From contig NZ_CP050301.1 of NCBI RefSeq assembly GCF_014189505.1, forward strand, positions 3,541,501 to 3,605,500: a stretch of DNA of 64,000 nt, given 5' to 3'. Below the pieces are notes generated by a model that was not told where the DNA came from, ran no database searches, and worked only from the letters and a program-made list of their open reading frames with translations. The translations under genes and the position numbers were made by a program. How positions within the stretch are numbered: position 1 is the first letter of the stretch; the number at the start of each line of letters is the position of its first letter. This document shows positions 28,057 to 38,011 of the stretch, in pieces. This DNA is from Phyllobacterium sp. 628. GTDB lineage: Bacteria; Pseudomonadota; Alphaproteobacteria; Rhizobiales; Rhizobiaceae.

Positions 28057-29241
28057 CTAATGATGGTTGGGTTCTTTGACGCGACCGATATATTCCCAGA
28101 CGGTCACGATAATCAGGATAAAGGTTGTGGCAGCGCCGAGTATAAGCGGAGACAATTCCGAGCCGCCGAATGCCAACGCCGCACACAGAACCAGTCCAGC
28201 GATATGCGAAAGCGGCGGCCTGCCTTCAACGTAACCCTTGAACAGCAGATTTCCGATCAGATAAAGCGCCGTTCCGCCAATTGATGTCCAAAGCACCGAG
28301 GAGTTGGAATGACCGGTTGGATGCGCCAGTATCAATTCGTCGGAAACGGCAACAACGATAATCCCCGCCACGAGCAACACGTGGATGTAAGTATAAGCCA
28401 CGCGTGCGATCTTGCCCGGATCATCGGTGGAAGCGATCTTGTGGTGTGCTCTCGATTGCCCGACATTGAAGTAGATCAACCACATGGCAACTGAAGCGAC
28501 GAAGGTCGTCAGGAATGCTGAAAATGAAATAAATGTCCACTCTTGCTCGGCAAATGTTGCGCCGGATACAAGGATGGATTCGCCCAGAGCTATGATGATG
28601 AACAATGCCGCCCGCTCGGCCATATGCTCACCGTCAACATCCCAATCTGTCGTGGTTGATGCGCCAAGACCCGGCGTACGGAAGCCCATCGCAGGACCGG
28701 CAAGCTCGATCAGCAAAGCGATCAGCCAGAAGAACACGCGGTTTTCCGGTTCCGCTAATCCGCCGCTGATCCAGAACACTGCCGATAGGGAAAGCCAGAT
28801 CGAAATACGCACGAAATTCCAGTAATTCGCTGGATTATGGTGGCGCATGGCCCACATCATGAACAGCGACCGGCCGAGTTGCATGGCGACAAAGGCAAGG
28901 GCAAAGACCAGTCCGCGCCCGGCGAATGCCGTTGGTATGGATGTGGAAAGAACCAGCCCAGCCAGCATCAGCACGAACAACATGGTCCGCACAGGCGGTT
29001 TTGTCGGATCGAGCCAGTTGGTGACCCAGGCTGTGTACACCCAAACCCACCAGATGGCAGCGAGCAGAAGGGTGCTTTCGCCAAGGCCTTTCAAACTGAG
29101 ATCATGCAGCAGAAAATGCGAAATCTGGGTAATCGCGAAAACGAAAACGAGATCGAAAAACAACTCGACGAAATCAACTTTCGCGCTATCGCCTTCGTTC
29201 CGTTTACGTGAATAGTTCCGGATCGCTCCAGATAATGCCAT
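28057..29241 (-). CDS. Low temperature requirement protein A family (LtrA)
   Basis: A 394-residue polytopic membrane protein. The opening KVDFVELFFDLVFVFAITQ is the hallmark of the LtrA family, with about ten helices and the internal signature HMAERAALFIIIALGESIL. The name comes from a Listeria mutant unable to grow in the cold; the biochemical role is unknown. It is monocistronic and convergent with the extensin-like gene. Confidence 0.87.
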   Translation of the reverse strand: MALSGAIRNYSRKRNEGDSAKVDFVELFFDLVFVFAITQISHFLLHDLSLKGLGESTLLLAAIWWVWVYTAWVTNWLDPTKPPVRTMLFVLMLAGLVLSTSIPTAFAGRGLVFALAFVAMQLGRSLFMMWAMRHHNPANYWNFVRISIWLSLSAVFWISGGLAEPENRVFFWLIALLIELAGPAMGFRTPGLGASTTTDWDVDGEHMAERAALFIIIALGESILVSGATFAEQEWTFISFSAFLTTFVASVAMWLIYFNVGQSRAHHKIASTDDPGKIARVAYTYIHVLLVAGIIVVAVSDELILAHPTGHSNSSVLWTSIGGTALYLIGNLLFKGYVEGRPPLSHIAGLVLCAALAFGGSELSPLILGAATTFILIIVTVWEYIGRVKEPNHH

Positions 29242-29410
29242 GCGCCGCCCTTCCCTATCAAATCCGAGTATCAGGGTGCCTCATTGACAACGCAAATCCA
29301 AGCCCCTCAGGATTCTGACCAGCGTACTCTACTTACCTGCAACGTAATCGCCATGGGACTTTAGTATTGGCATCATCTCTCAGAATTCAGTTTCTTGGGG
29401 AGAATAAAAA

Positions 29411-29731
29411 ATGTCAGCCTACGCAATCGGCCATCTGCGCGCGGTCACTATGGGTCCCGGTATTGTTGCCTATCTCAAGGGAATCGATGCCACGCTCGCG
29501 CCATTTGGCGGGCGCTTCATCATTCACGGCGGATCGCCTGAGGTCAAAGAAGGTCAATGGGCTGGTGATCTGATCATTATCGAATTTCCGGGCCTGGAAC
29601 AGGTGCGTGATTGGTATCAATCACCCGCCTATCAGGACATCCTGTCGTTCCGGTCAGATAATTCCGAAGGCGCGATTTTCTTGATCGATGGGACTTCAGC
29701 GGATCACAGGGCAACCGATGTGCTCGGGTAA
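29411..29731 (+). CDS. DUF1330 family protein (dimeric alpha/beta barrel)
   Basis: A 106-residue small protein of the DUF1330 family. HGGSPEVKEGQWAG and IEFPGLEQVRDWYQSPAYQDI are conserved family segments; the fold is a ferredoxin-like dimer. No activity is established. GGGGAGAA precedes the start codon. It lies 82 bp before the VOC gene on the same strand and may be co-transcribed. Confidence 0.85.
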   Translation: MSAYAIGHLRAVTMGPGIVAYLKGIDATLAPFGGRFIIHGGSPEVKEGQWAGDLIIIEFPGLEQVRDWYQSPAYQDILSFRSDNSEGAIFLIDGTSADHRATDVLG

Positions 29732-29813
29732 ACACTCCTGACAAAATGCCCTTGTCATCGATGCCGCCTATCCTTCTAATGGGTGCATACATCACCGTCA
29801 GGAAAGGCTTACC

Positions 29814-30236
29814 ATGCGTTTTACCGACCGCTATCCGATTATCGTGACCGAACGAAAAGAAGCGTGCCGCGATTTCTGGATCCGCTATCTGGGTTTCACC
29901 AGCGGGTTTGACAGCACATGGTTTTGCTGGCTTTCGGGGGAGGATCAATCAGCCTCCATTGCCTTCATGACACCCGATCATCCATCGGCGCCTCCCGGCC
30001 CGGAGAGCTTCGGCGGCAAAGGCATGTGCTTTGAGCTACAGGTCGATGATGCAAAAGCGGCCTTCGAAAAGCTGTCCGCACTCGGTCTTCAGATCGAGTA
30101 TCCGCTGACAGACGAGCCTTTTGGCCAGCGCCGTTTCGGCTTTCACGACCCGTCAGACCTCTGGATCGACATTGTCGAACAGATCGAGCCGGAAGCCGGG
30201 TTCTGGGACAAATATATGATTGGCAGCCAGGCTTAA
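29814..30236 (+). CDS. VOC family (glyoxalase/bleomycin-resistance-like) protein
   Basis: A 140-residue protein of the vicinal-oxygen-chelate superfamily. Two beta-alpha-beta-beta-beta modules are visible, with CFELQVDDAKAAFEKL and GQRRFGFHDPSDLWIDIVE typical of the second. The metal ligands are not fully conserved, so it may bind rather than transform its ligand. Its stop interlocks with the stop of the convergent thioesterase gene (4 bp overlap). Confidence 0.82.
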   Translation: MRFTDRYPIIVTERKEACRDFWIRYLGFTSGFDSTWFCWLSGEDQSASIAFMTPDHPSAPPGPESFGGKGMCFELQVDDAKAAFEKLSALGLQIEYPLTDEPFGQRRFGFHDPSDLWIDIVEQIEPEAGFWDKYMIGSQA

Positions 30237-30628
30237 ACCCTGGTTTCCGGTGGCACTGGCGTGGGCTTACCGTCCTTGTCGAGTGCCACCATGACAAAAT
30301 CGGCATGGGTAACGCGCTCCATCAGGTCTGACAGATAGCGCTGGGCCCATGCTTCAACTTTCAATGTGATCGACGTGCGGCCCACATGTTCGATATGCGT
30401 ATAGACGCACAAAGTATCACCAATCTTCACCGGCTTGGCGAAGGCCATTTCCTTTACCGCCGCAGTCACGACACGGCCACGCGCCCGTTCTGCCGCCCGG
30501 ATACCACAGGACAAATCCATCTGCGCCATAACCCAGCCGCCAAAAATATCGCCAGCCGCGTTGGCATCGGCGGGCATGGCAAGCGTGCGCAGCGTCAGTT
30601 CGCCGATTGGTTTTGTCTCTTCAGTCAA
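30233..30628 (-). CDS. Acyl-CoA thioesterase, YciA family (hot-dog fold)
   Basis: A 131-residue hydrolase of acyl-CoA esters. The family core is PADANAAGDIFGGWVMAQMD with the catalytic Asp, followed by the AAVKEMAFAKPVKIGD strand. I place the start at TTG 30628 (reads M-TEETKPIGELTLRTLAMP) because GGAG lies 7 bp upstream and the length matches the family; an ATG at 30664 without Shine-Dalgarno would add 12 residues. The physiological acyl chain is not predictable. Confidence 0.87.
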   Translation of the reverse strand: MTEETKPIGELTLRTLAMPADANAAGDIFGGWVMAQMDLSCGIRAAERARGRVVTAAVKEMAFAKPVKIGDTLCVYTHIEHVGRTSITLKVEAWAQRYLSDLMERVTHADFVMVALDKDGKPTPVPPETRV

Positions 30629-30804
30629 TTCCGGTCTCCATAGTCCATTGCATTTCAATGCCATGATGCAGTGCAACAACGGGAATGGAAAGGGCTTCTG
30701 TGCAAGAACTGTCGGAAAGCCGACATAGGGGGTCGTTGCACGGTTTTTGCTCAAGCCCTGCCGTCCCGTAGGCTCGGCCACACAATGCATGACCGGAGTG
30801 AGCC

Positions 30805-32001
30805 ATGAAAATCACCGATGTAAAAACCTTTGTGGTGGGCAATCCGCCCCCATCGTTTGGCGGCACGTGGTTCCTCTTTGTCCGGCTCACCACTGATTCC
30901 GGCGTGGTCGGTTATGGTGAAGCCTACAATTCTACAGTCAGTCCGCAGATCATGCGCAAGGTGGTCGAAGACGTCGCGGAACGCTGGCTGATCGGTGAAG
31001 ACCCGCATCATATCGAGCGCTTTTTCCGCCGCGCCTATTCCGGCGGCTTCACCCAGCGCCCTGATGTGACCATCATGGGCGCAGTCTCTGCGCTGGAAAT
31101 GGCCTGCTGGGATATTATCGGCAAAGAGGCCGACAAACCGGTTTATGAACTGCTGGGCGGCAGGGTGCATGATCGCCTGCGCAGCTATACCTATCTCTAC
31201 CCGAAACCCGAGCTGGGCGAGACCTCGGCGATTTACTGGAATGCCGAAGCATCGGCAGAACGCGCCGCCGAATATGTGGCACAGGGATATACAGCGGTTA
31301 AATTCGATCCGGTTGCGCCCTATACATCGTTTGATCCGCGCCAGCTTTCGCTTGAACAACTCGATCTTGGTGAGAAATTCGTTCGTCTTGTCCGCGAGGC
31401 TGTTGGCTCCAAGGCCGATCTTCTCTTTGGCACCCATGGTCAGATGACGCCCACCAGCGCCGTGCGGCTGGCAAAACGGCTCGAGCCCTACGATCCGCTC
31501 TGGCTGGAAGAACCGGTCCCACCAGACATGCCCGAAAATATGGCCTATGTGCAGCAGCACACATCCATCCCGGTTGCCGCCGGTGAACGCCTGACGACAA
31601 AATACGAATTTCAGCGCTTGCTGGTGAATCGCGCCGCAAACATCCTGCAAATGAACCTTGGCCGTGTCGGCGGCATTCTTGAAGCCAAGAAAATTGCCGG
31701 AATGGCCGAAACCTTTCATGCGCAGATCGCCCCTCATCTCTATTGTGGTCCAATTGTCGGTGCTGCCAATATCCAGCTTTCCACGTGCAGCCCGAATTTC
31801 CTCATTCTTGAGTGCATTCAAGCGTTTGGCGGTTTTCATGCCGAACTTCTCAACAAGCCGCTTGAATGGGAGAACGGTTACATCATTCCGCCTACGGCGC
31901 CGGGGCTAGGTGTGGAATTGAACGAAGAGGTCGCCGAAGCACATGCCTATCACGGCAACGAACTGCACCTGAACATGGGGCGTGATCCACTGATCGTCTG
32001 A
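30805..32001 (+). CDS. Mandelate racemase/muconate-lactonizing-type enolase superfamily protein
   Basis: A 398-residue enzyme: N-terminal capping domain (1-125) and C-terminal beta/alpha barrel. The second and third metal ligands look intact (WLEEPVPP and AAGERL), but the first, normally Asp in a DxHG/DxN segment, falls in LLFGTHGQMT, where Gly replaces Asp. A conserved His lies in APHLYCGP. Relatives dehydrate or cyclo-isomerise sugar acids; this member's substrate is unknown. It is monocistronic with CCGGAGTGAGCC before the ATG. Confidence 0.85.
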   Translation: MKITDVKTFVVGNPPPSFGGTWFLFVRLTTDSGVVGYGEAYNSTVSPQIMRKVVEDVAERWLIGEDPHHIERFFRRAYSGGFTQRPDVTIMGAVSALEMACWDIIGKEADKPVYELLGGRVHDRLRSYTYLYPKPELGETSAIYWNAEASAERAAEYVAQGYTAVKFDPVAPYTSFDPRQLSLEQLDLGEKFVRLVREAVGSKADLLFGTHGQMTPTSAVRLAKRLEPYDPLWLEEPVPPDMPENMAYVQQHTSIPVAAGERLTTKYEFQRLLVNRAANILQMNLGRVGGILEAKKIAGMAETFHAQIAPHLYCGPIVGAANIQLSTCSPNFLILECIQAFGGFHAELLNKPLEWENGYIIPPTAPGLGVELNEEVAEAHAYHGNELHLNMGRDPLIV

Positions 32002-32142
32002 TAAAACAGCCCAAACAATTGTTGGAAAATTGTCACGCCGGCCAGTCATCAGCATCACGAAACCGGCCTGACACGCGCTTTTCGGTTGCGGTATGTGCGG
32101 AATACTGGTTCTAACTCTCGAAGTGCATTTCGGAGTACGATC

Positions 32143-33312
32143 ATGACCGTTTCCCGCTTGTCAGCATTCCTGTTGGTTATGCTTGTTCTGACAGGCTGCG
32201 GCGGCCGGGCTGTTCTCGGCCTCACCCAACAAGGTGTCATCAAGGCCAATGCGGCGGTTCCTGCACCGGTTCTCAACGACAAAACCGGTCCAAAGGCTGT
32301 CATTCCGATTTTCGTAGCGACCAGCCGCGAGCGTTCGGACAATCTGTCCCTGCCCTATTCGGCCAAACGGTCTCCAACCGTGAATTTTGCCCGGGTTGAT
32401 GTCGGCATTCCACCCAATCACAAAAGCGGTGAGGTAGAAAAGAGCAGCAGCAAGCCCAATCCGGCACGAGATTTTGCTGCGACAGCGTTCCAGCCCTATG
32501 ACAACAAGCAAATCTTTGTTGAGAAGATCAACGCGGAACTGGCCAAGCGTCCGGCCGACAAGCGCGAAATCTTTGTCTTCGTCCACGGCTACAACAACAA
32601 TTTCGCCGACAGTGTTTTCCGCCAGGCCCAGTTTGCCTACGATTACGGCCTTCCCGCCGTTGCAGTACATTATTCCTGGCCCTCGGCCGGTTCTTTGGGG
32701 CTTTATGTCTATGATCGTGACAGTGCAACCTATGGCCGTGACGGGCTAGCGGAACTGCTTGAACTTGTCGCAGCCACCAAGGCGACGAAGATCCTGCTTG
32801 TCGGCCACTCCATGGGGTCATTCGTTGTGATGGAGGCCTTGAGCAAACTGGCGCAGACCGGACATCGCGATGTCTTCAAACGTTTTTCAGGCGTGATGCT
32901 TGCAGCGCCTGATATCGATGTTGACGTCTTTCAGGGACAGGTCGCCGATATTGGCCAACTTCCAAAACCGTTCACTATTCTTGTTTCCCGTGCCGATACC
33001 GCTTTGAATTTCTCGGGGCGCATCACCGGCGGCCATCCGCGTGTCGGCGATGGCACCAGCATTGCCATGTTGCAAAAGCTTGGGGTTGTCGTTCTCGATG
33101 CATCGGATCTTGATGGCGGCTCCCATGGGGTATTCGCCAGTTCACCGACATTGATGAGCATGGTCCGCAGCGGCCAACTGTCCCAGAAGGTTCTGGATGG
33201 CGACGAGACACCCGCCGGACAGTCCGTTCTGGCTGACGGTTCATCCGTTATAACAGGCGCTGCATCCCTTGTGATTTATCTGCCTTCCAGGCTTCTGGGC
33301 GCTATCCGCTAA
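32143..33312 (+). CDS. Alpha/beta-hydrolase lipoprotein (DUF900)
   Basis: A 389-residue envelope lipoprotein. Signal and lipobox (VLTGC, Cys19) are followed by a DUF900 hydrolase domain: VFVHGYNNNFADS (oxyanion region, near 149) and the nucleophile elbow VGHSMGSFVVMEAL (near 227). The start at 32143 has CGGAG 7 bp upstream; 57 bp of upstream in-frame sequence is not signal-like. Substrate unknown. An 8-bp hairpin (CGCTTCGC/GCGAAGCG, 33317-33347) follows the stop but lacks a T run. Confidence 0.85.
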   Translation: MTVSRLSAFLLVMLVLTGCGGRAVLGLTQQGVIKANAAVPAPVLNDKTGPKAVIPIFVATSRERSDNLSLPYSAKRSPTVNFARVDVGIPPNHKSGEVEKSSSKPNPARDFAATAFQPYDNKQIFVEKINAELAKRPADKREIFVFVHGYNNNFADSVFRQAQFAYDYGLPAVAVHYSWPSAGSLGLYVYDRDSATYGRDGLAELLELVAATKATKILLVGHSMGSFVVMEALSKLAQTGHRDVFKRFSGVMLAAPDIDVDVFQGQVADIGQLPKPFTILVSRADTALNFSGRITGGHPRVGDGTSIAMLQKLGVVVLDASDLDGGSHGVFASSPTLMSMVRSGQLSQKVLDGDETPAGQSVLADGSSVITGAASLVIYLPSRLLGAIR

Positions 33313-33452
33313 GAACGCGCTTCGCACACACGAGAACACTGCGAAGCGACATAAATATTTATCGCCGTTCAACACTTACGTCATGATTCCGCTGTATTTT
33401 TTGGAAGAATCCGCTCATATATCAATCGTCTCTTTTTCTGAAAGATCACTCC

Positions 33453-33710
33453 GTGCCACTCCATATCGAGCTTGTCGGCAGCCTGGCTGCCCTGATCACC
33501 ACCCTGTGCTGGGTTCCGCAGATCATCAAGATCGTTCGGCATCGGGATACTGGCAGTATTTCGCTCATCAGCAACGTATCTCTGGCACTTGGGGTTCTGC
33601 TCTGGCTGTTCTACGGCATCATGATCAGCTCATGGCCGGTCATGGCGGCAAATGGCGTTACGCTGTTGCTCATACTGACCATTCTTGGGCTTAAGCTGCG
33701 CTTCGGCTGA
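33453..33710 (+). CDS. SemiSWEET family sugar transporter (PQ-loop)
   Basis: An 85-residue three-helix membrane protein. CWVPQIIKIVRHRDTGSIS (19-37) holds the PQ motif of the MtN3/SWEET repeat, and a conserved Asn (MAANGVTLLL) lies in helix 3. SemiSWEETs form dimers that transport mono- or disaccharides down their gradient. The start is GTG 33453 with GAAAG upstream. The gene stands alone between a lipoprotein and an HNH nuclease. Confidence 0.88.
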   Translation: MPLHIELVGSLAALITTLCWVPQIIKIVRHRDTGSISLISNVSLALGVLLWLFYGIMISSWPVMAANGVTLLLILTILGLKLRFG

Positions 33711-33840
33711 GACTACGCGCCGTCCTGCCATTGCAGATTGAAACAGCTGGCTAAAAATACAATTCTACATAGGTTTTCCTTCGATATTCCAGCAGGCATT
33801 CTAAACCCGACTTTCTCCAGAACAGGTGGGCTAGGACGGG

Positions 33841-34740
33841 ATGGCAGCGGTATTTCATGTCAAGGCATATGCTTATCAATCCGAACTGCTTGAACGCCGC
33901 TTTCCCTTCCGCAACAAATTTCTCGATATTGTCCGGGATAATCTGAACGACTGGATCATTTATTATCAGCCGAAGCCACCGCCCGGCTCGGTTCTGTTCC
34001 GTCGCAGCGGCTATTTCGCAGCAGCGCGGATTACCGGCATCTTTCCGGAGCGGCAGGGCTATTCCTGTGCAGAGCTCGACCAGTTCATCGAATTTCGCGT
34101 TGCCGTTCCGCTGGGCATGCACGACCCTGCCTCGGGAACCAGCCGCTATTTTGAAGACGGCATGCAGGACAGCGACGGCTCGGTGAACTCCTCCCGCGTT
34201 CAGCAGGAGGTGCGGGCTATTTCCGACTTGAACTACCAACGCATCCTGGAGGCGGGTGTCGGCGGCCATATCTGGAACCGGATACCGGATGAAGAGCGGG
34301 GATCCGGTTTTGCCGAAGACCCGCCAGCTTCCGCTGAAAGGACACGCATCCTGTTGTCACGGCCTTTGCGCGACCGCATCTTCCGGCATGTGGTCAGCAA
34401 TGCCTATGGACTGCGATGCGCCATGACTGGCGTTTCCTTGCGAACTGCGGACGGACGGCACGAGATTGAATGCGCACATATCATGCCGGTGGTGCATGCG
34501 GGACCGGACTCCGTGCGCAACGGCATTGCACTGTCACGTTCCGTGCATTGGATGTTTGACAATGGCCTCGTCTCTATCGGAGAGGATTACAAGATTTTGA
34601 AATCCAGACACACCGGCGCCCGGGGTCTCGATGCCCTCTTTCATAAATCCGGGTATATTTCTGTACCGAAGAATCGTGATTTCCAGCCTCGCCCGGAGTT
34701 TCTGCGCTATCATCGGGCGCATATTTTTGTACAGCGCTAA
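33841..34740 (+). CDS. HNH endonuclease with putative EVE/PUA-like N-terminal domain
   Basis: A 299-residue protein. The C-terminal HNH domain (about 188-245) has CAMTG (Cys193), ECAHIMP (His213), Asn227 and HWMFDNGL (His236), so the nuclease site looks intact. The N-terminal 90 residues (DWIIYYQPKP, GYFAAARITGI, IEFRVAVPL) resemble the EVE/PUA-like domains that read modified bases. EVE-HNH fusions are known modification-dependent restriction enzymes, so a role in defence is plausible but inferred. No methylase or partner gene is adjacent. AGGACGGG lies before the ATG. Confidence 0.75.
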   Translation: MAAVFHVKAYAYQSELLERRFPFRNKFLDIVRDNLNDWIIYYQPKPPPGSVLFRRSGYFAAARITGIFPERQGYSCAELDQFIEFRVAVPLGMHDPASGTSRYFEDGMQDSDGSVNSSRVQQEVRAISDLNYQRILEAGVGGHIWNRIPDEERGSGFAEDPPASAERTRILLSRPLRDRIFRHVVSNAYGLRCAMTGVSLRTADGRHEIECAHIMPVVHAGPDSVRNGIALSRSVHWMFDNGLVSIGEDYKILKSRHTGARGLDALFHKSGYISVPKNRDFQPRPEFLRYHRAHIFVQR

Positions 34741-34875
34741 CGCTGATCAAGACGGTTTAGATAGCTGCCATGCTGACAAGGCTCCTGACAACCTTATGTC
34801 AGTAGCCTGCCGCGAAACGTGACTTTTCCTGACTTGGCTCTTTCCATTTTGCCTGACTCCCACCATATTCAACCT

Positions 34876-37695
34876 ATGGTTAAATCTCCTGACAAATATA
34901 ACGCGGACGGTTTCGGCGAAGCGCCGCAGTCTGAACTGGAAGGCGCACCGCTTTCCGGCTCGATCAGCGATTGGGCCAAGCAGATTTCCGAGGAAACGGC
35001 CAAAGCACAGCCCAAACCCGCTAAACCGAAGAAAACTGCCGCGAAGGAAACCAGCAGTTCGCGGACCTCGCGCGGCACCTCCATCGGCGGATCGAACGAT
35101 CCGAAAACCCGTGCAGCTGCAGGTCTCAATCCGGTAGCGGGTATGGACATTGCGCTGGAAGATGTCGGCAGTTTGCCTGCCGGCGGGGCAACCGCGACCG
35201 TGGCCGCTCTTTCCGCACTTATTGAAAGCGGCAATCCGCTATTCAAGAATGGTATGGCGTGGCAGCCGCACCGCCCCGCCCGGCCTTCGAAATCCGAAGG
35301 CGGCATCGCCATCCAGATGGAAACCGAGTTTACACCATCCGGCGACCAACCAACGGCTATTCGCGATCTTGTTTCCGGCATCAGCGACAATGACAAGACG
35401 CAGGTTCTGCTTGGTGTTACCGGTTCCGGTAAAACATTCACGATGGCCAAGGTTATCGAGGAGACCCAGCGTCCGGCGCTGATCCTCGCACCAAACAAGA
35501 CGCTGGCAGCACAGCTTTACGGGGAATTCAAATCATTCTTCCCCAACAATGCCGTCGAGTACTTCGTTTCCTACTACGATTATTACCAGCCGGAAGCCTA
35601 TGTGCCGCGCTCGGATACGTTCATCGAAAAGGAATCGTCGATCAACGAACAGATTGACCGGATGCGCCACTCGGCCACCCGCTCGCTGCTCGAACGCGAT
35701 GACGTGATCATCGTTGCATCGGTGTCCTGCATTTACGGTATCGGCTCGGTCGAAACCTATACCGCCATGACCTTCGAAATGAAGATCGGTGACAAGCTGG
35801 ACCAGCGGGCGCTGCTCGCCGATCTCGTGGCACAGCAGTACAAACGCCGCGATATGGATTTTACCCGTGGCTCATTCCGGGTACGTGGTGACACGATCGA
35901 ACTGTTTCCGGCCCACCTTGAGGACCGCGCCTGGCGCATCTCCATGTTCGGCGACGAGATAGAGACGATCACTGAGTTTGATCCGCTGACCGGCCAGAAA
36001 ACCGGTGATCTCAGTCAGGTCAAGATTTACGCCAATTCGCACTATGTGACACCGCGTCCGACGCTCAATCAGGCGATCAAGTCGATCAAGGAAGAGCTGA
36101 AGCATCGTCTGGTCGAATTGAATGAGGCTGGCCGTTTGCTTGAAGCCCAGCGGCTTGAACAGCGTTGTACCTTTGATCTCGAAATGCTCGAGGCCACCGG
36201 CTCCTGCGCGGGTATCGAAAACTATTCGCGCTATCTCACCGGCCGCAAACCGGGCGAGCCGCCACCCACATTGTTCGAATATATCCCGGACAATGCGCTG
36301 GTGTTCATCGACGAGAGCCACGTCACCGTTCCGCAGATCGGCGCGATGTACAAGGGCGATTTCCGCCGCAAGGCAACGCTGGCCGAATATGGCTTCCGCT
36401 TGCCATCCTGCCTCGACAACCGCCCGTTGCGTTTCGAGGAATGGGACGCCATGCGTCCGCAAACCGTTGCGGTATCCGCCACGCCCAGCAACTGGGAAAT
36501 GGAAGAATCCGGCGGCGTCTTTGCCGAACAGGTTATTCGCCCCACCGGTCTGATCGACCCGCCGGTCGAGGTCCGCCCGGCCAAATCGCAGGTGGATGAT
36601 GTTCTGGGCGAAATTCGCGAGACATCGGCCAAGGGTTACCGCACATTGGTAACGGTGCTCACGAAGCGCATGGCGGAAGATCTCACCGAATACCTGCATG
36701 AGCAGGGCATTCGCGTGCGCTACATGCACTCGGATATCGACACGCTGGAGCGCATTGAGATCCTGCGTGATCTGCGCCTTGGGGCGTTTGATGTGCTCGT
36801 CGGCATTAACCTGCTGCGCGAGGGTCTGGATATTCCGGAATGCGGTTTCGTTGCCATTCTCGATGCGGACAAGGAAGGGTTCCTGCGTTCGGAAACATCG
36901 CTGATCCAGACAATTGGCCGTGCCGCGCGTAACATTGACGGCAAGGTCATTCTCTATGCCGATCACATCACCGGTTCGATGGAACGGGCGATGGCGGAAA
37001 CCAGCCGCCGCCGTGAAAAGCAGGAGGCCTACAACACCGCACACGGCATCACGCCTGCCAGTATCAAGAAGAATATCGGCGATATTCTCAACAGCCATTA
37101 TGAACGCGATCACGTGCGTGCGGATATTTCGGGCTTTGCCGAATCCGGCGCGATGATGGGCAACAATCTCAAGTCGCATCTCGAACATCTGGAGAAGCAG
37201 ATGCGGGTGGCTGCCGACGATCTCGACTTCGAAGTCGCCGCGAGACTGCGCGACGAAATCAAGCGGCTGCGCGAGACGGAACTGGCCATATCCGATGATC
37301 CGATGGCGCGCGAAGTCGAACTGGAAAGTCCTGTCAGCGGCCGCACCAAGGGCAGGCACAATGCAGGACGCGCCATGCATCGCGTGGTGACGGACGAGAA
37401 CAGCGATCCGAATTCGCCGCTGTTCCGCAAACCGCATCTGGATGAGATGGGCGGCGATACCACGCGGCCGTTGGGTGCGGGCAAGTTCCGCAAGAATACG
37501 CTGGACGAGATGACGGTGGGCCGGACGGAAAAGCCGGTTCCGGGCATCCTGCCGGATAAACCCACTTCAACCGCCACCAACCGCAACGATGAGACGATCA
37601 TCAGGCGGGAGCGCAGCGGTATCGGATCGTATGAAGATTCGAACGATGCCCGCAAGAAGCGCCGGCCCGGCAAGACAGGACGACCCGGGCGGTAA
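34876..37695 (+). CDS. uvrB: UvrABC system protein B
   Basis: A 939-residue nucleotide-excision-repair helicase that loads onto damage with UvrA and recruits UvrC. Walker [11 protein letters not shown] (about 180-189), the damage-probing beta-hairpin [12 protein letters not shown] and the C-terminal UVR coiled coil ([15 protein letters not shown]) are present. E. coli UvrB is 673 residues; here about 147 extra residues precede the core and about 140 low-complexity residues follow it, as in other rhizobia. ATG 34876 is preferred to the GTG at 34819. No alphaproteobacterial LexA box was seen upstream. A hairpin (CGACCCGG/CCGGGTCG) encloses the stop codon. Confidence 0.95.
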   Translation: MVKSPDKYNADGFGEAPQSELEGAPLSGSISDWAKQISEETAKAQPKPAKPKKTAAKETSSSRTSRGTSIGGSNDPKTRAAAGLNPVAGMDIALEDVGSLPAGGATATVAALSALIESGNPLFKNGMAWQPHRPARPSKSEGGIAIQMETEFTPSGDQPTAIRDLVSGISDNDKTQVLLGVTGSGKTFTMAKVIEETQRPALILAPNKTLAAQLYGEFKSFFPNNAVEYFVSYYDYYQPEAYVPRSDTFIEKESSINEQIDRMRHSATRSLLERDDVIIVASVSCIYGIGSVETYTAMTFEMKIGDKLDQRALLADLVAQQYKRRDMDFTRGSFRVRGDTIELFPAHLEDRAWRISMFGDEIETITEFDPLTGQKTGDLSQVKIYANSHYVTPRPTLNQAIKSIKEELKHRLVELNEAGRLLEAQRLEQRCTFDLEMLEATGSCAGIENYSRYLTGRKPGEPPPTLFEYIPDNALVFIDESHVTVPQIGAMYKGDFRRKATLAEYGFRLPSCLDNRPLRFEEWDAMRPQTVAVSATPSNWEMEESGGVFAEQVIRPTGLIDPPVEVRPAKSQVDDVLGEIRETSAKGYRTLVTVLTKRMAEDLTEYLHEQGIRVRYMHSDIDTLERIEILRDLRLGAFDVLVGINLLREGLDIPECGFVAILDADKEGFLRSETSLIQTIGRAARNIDGKVILYADHITGSMERAMAETSRRREKQEAYNTAHGITPASIKKNIGDILNSHYERDHVRADISGFAESGAMMGNNLKSHLEHLEKQMRVAADDLDFEVAARLRDEIKRLRETELAISDDPMAREVELESPVSGRTKGRHNAGRAMHRVVTDENSDPNSPLFRKPHLDEMGGDTTRPLGAGKFRKNTLDEMTVGRTEKPVPGILPDKPTSTATNRNDETIIRRERSGIGSYEDSNDARKKRRPGKTGRPGR

Positions 37696-37705
37696 TCCGG
37701 GTCGT

Positions 37706-37739
37706 ACCATGAGGGAGAGTGAGGATTGCGAGGATTGTA
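37706..37739. repeat. Solitary truncated arm of the palindromic repeat
   Basis: ACCATGAGGGAGAGTGAGGA and following bases match the inner part of one arm plus spacer of the repeat family (compare 3152-3180), without the outer half or an inverted partner. It lies directly after uvrB. Confidence 0.65.
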
Positions 37740-37760
37740 TTTGAAAGCAATAGGTTGATT

Positions 37761-37928
37761 GTTTTCACCCCCTTCTGCCCTGTCGGGCATCTCCCCCACA
37801 AGGGGGAGATCAGCCTTCATGGCTGTTTCAGACAACCTTCAATGTTGAAAATTGAGCAAGATTCTTGATGTCGAAGTGATCTCCCCCCTTGTGGGGGAGA
37901 TGCCCGACAGGGCAGAGGGGGGTGAAAC
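37761..37928. repeat. Inverted pair of CTCCCCC repeats
   Basis: Two nearly identical units of about 50 bp in opposite orientation (37761-37811 and 37878-37928) contain GTGAAAC...GCCCTGTCGGGCATCTCCCC and an internal hairpin CTCCCCC-ACAA-GGGGGAG. The spacer is about 66 bp. Units of this kind are common in rhizobial intergenic DNA. The pair lies between uvrB and the convergent TetR gene, and no gene lies in 37696-38011. Confidence 0.8.
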
Positions 37929-38011
37929 ACTAATCACCACAGACCTTGTGTATCTTGACAGCTCTCTTCCCGCCCGCACAGGCGTGGGAAAGCTGAGGCA
38001 TACGAAAACAC

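Noticed and set aside
34741-34875. LexA (SOS) box before uvrB
   Set aside because: No GTTC-N7-GTTC or GAAC-N7-GTTC pattern was found in this upstream interval.
35872-37437. 521-codon minus-strand frame inside uvrB
   Set aside because: Shadow of uvrB codon usage; the plus-strand reading is clearly the gene.
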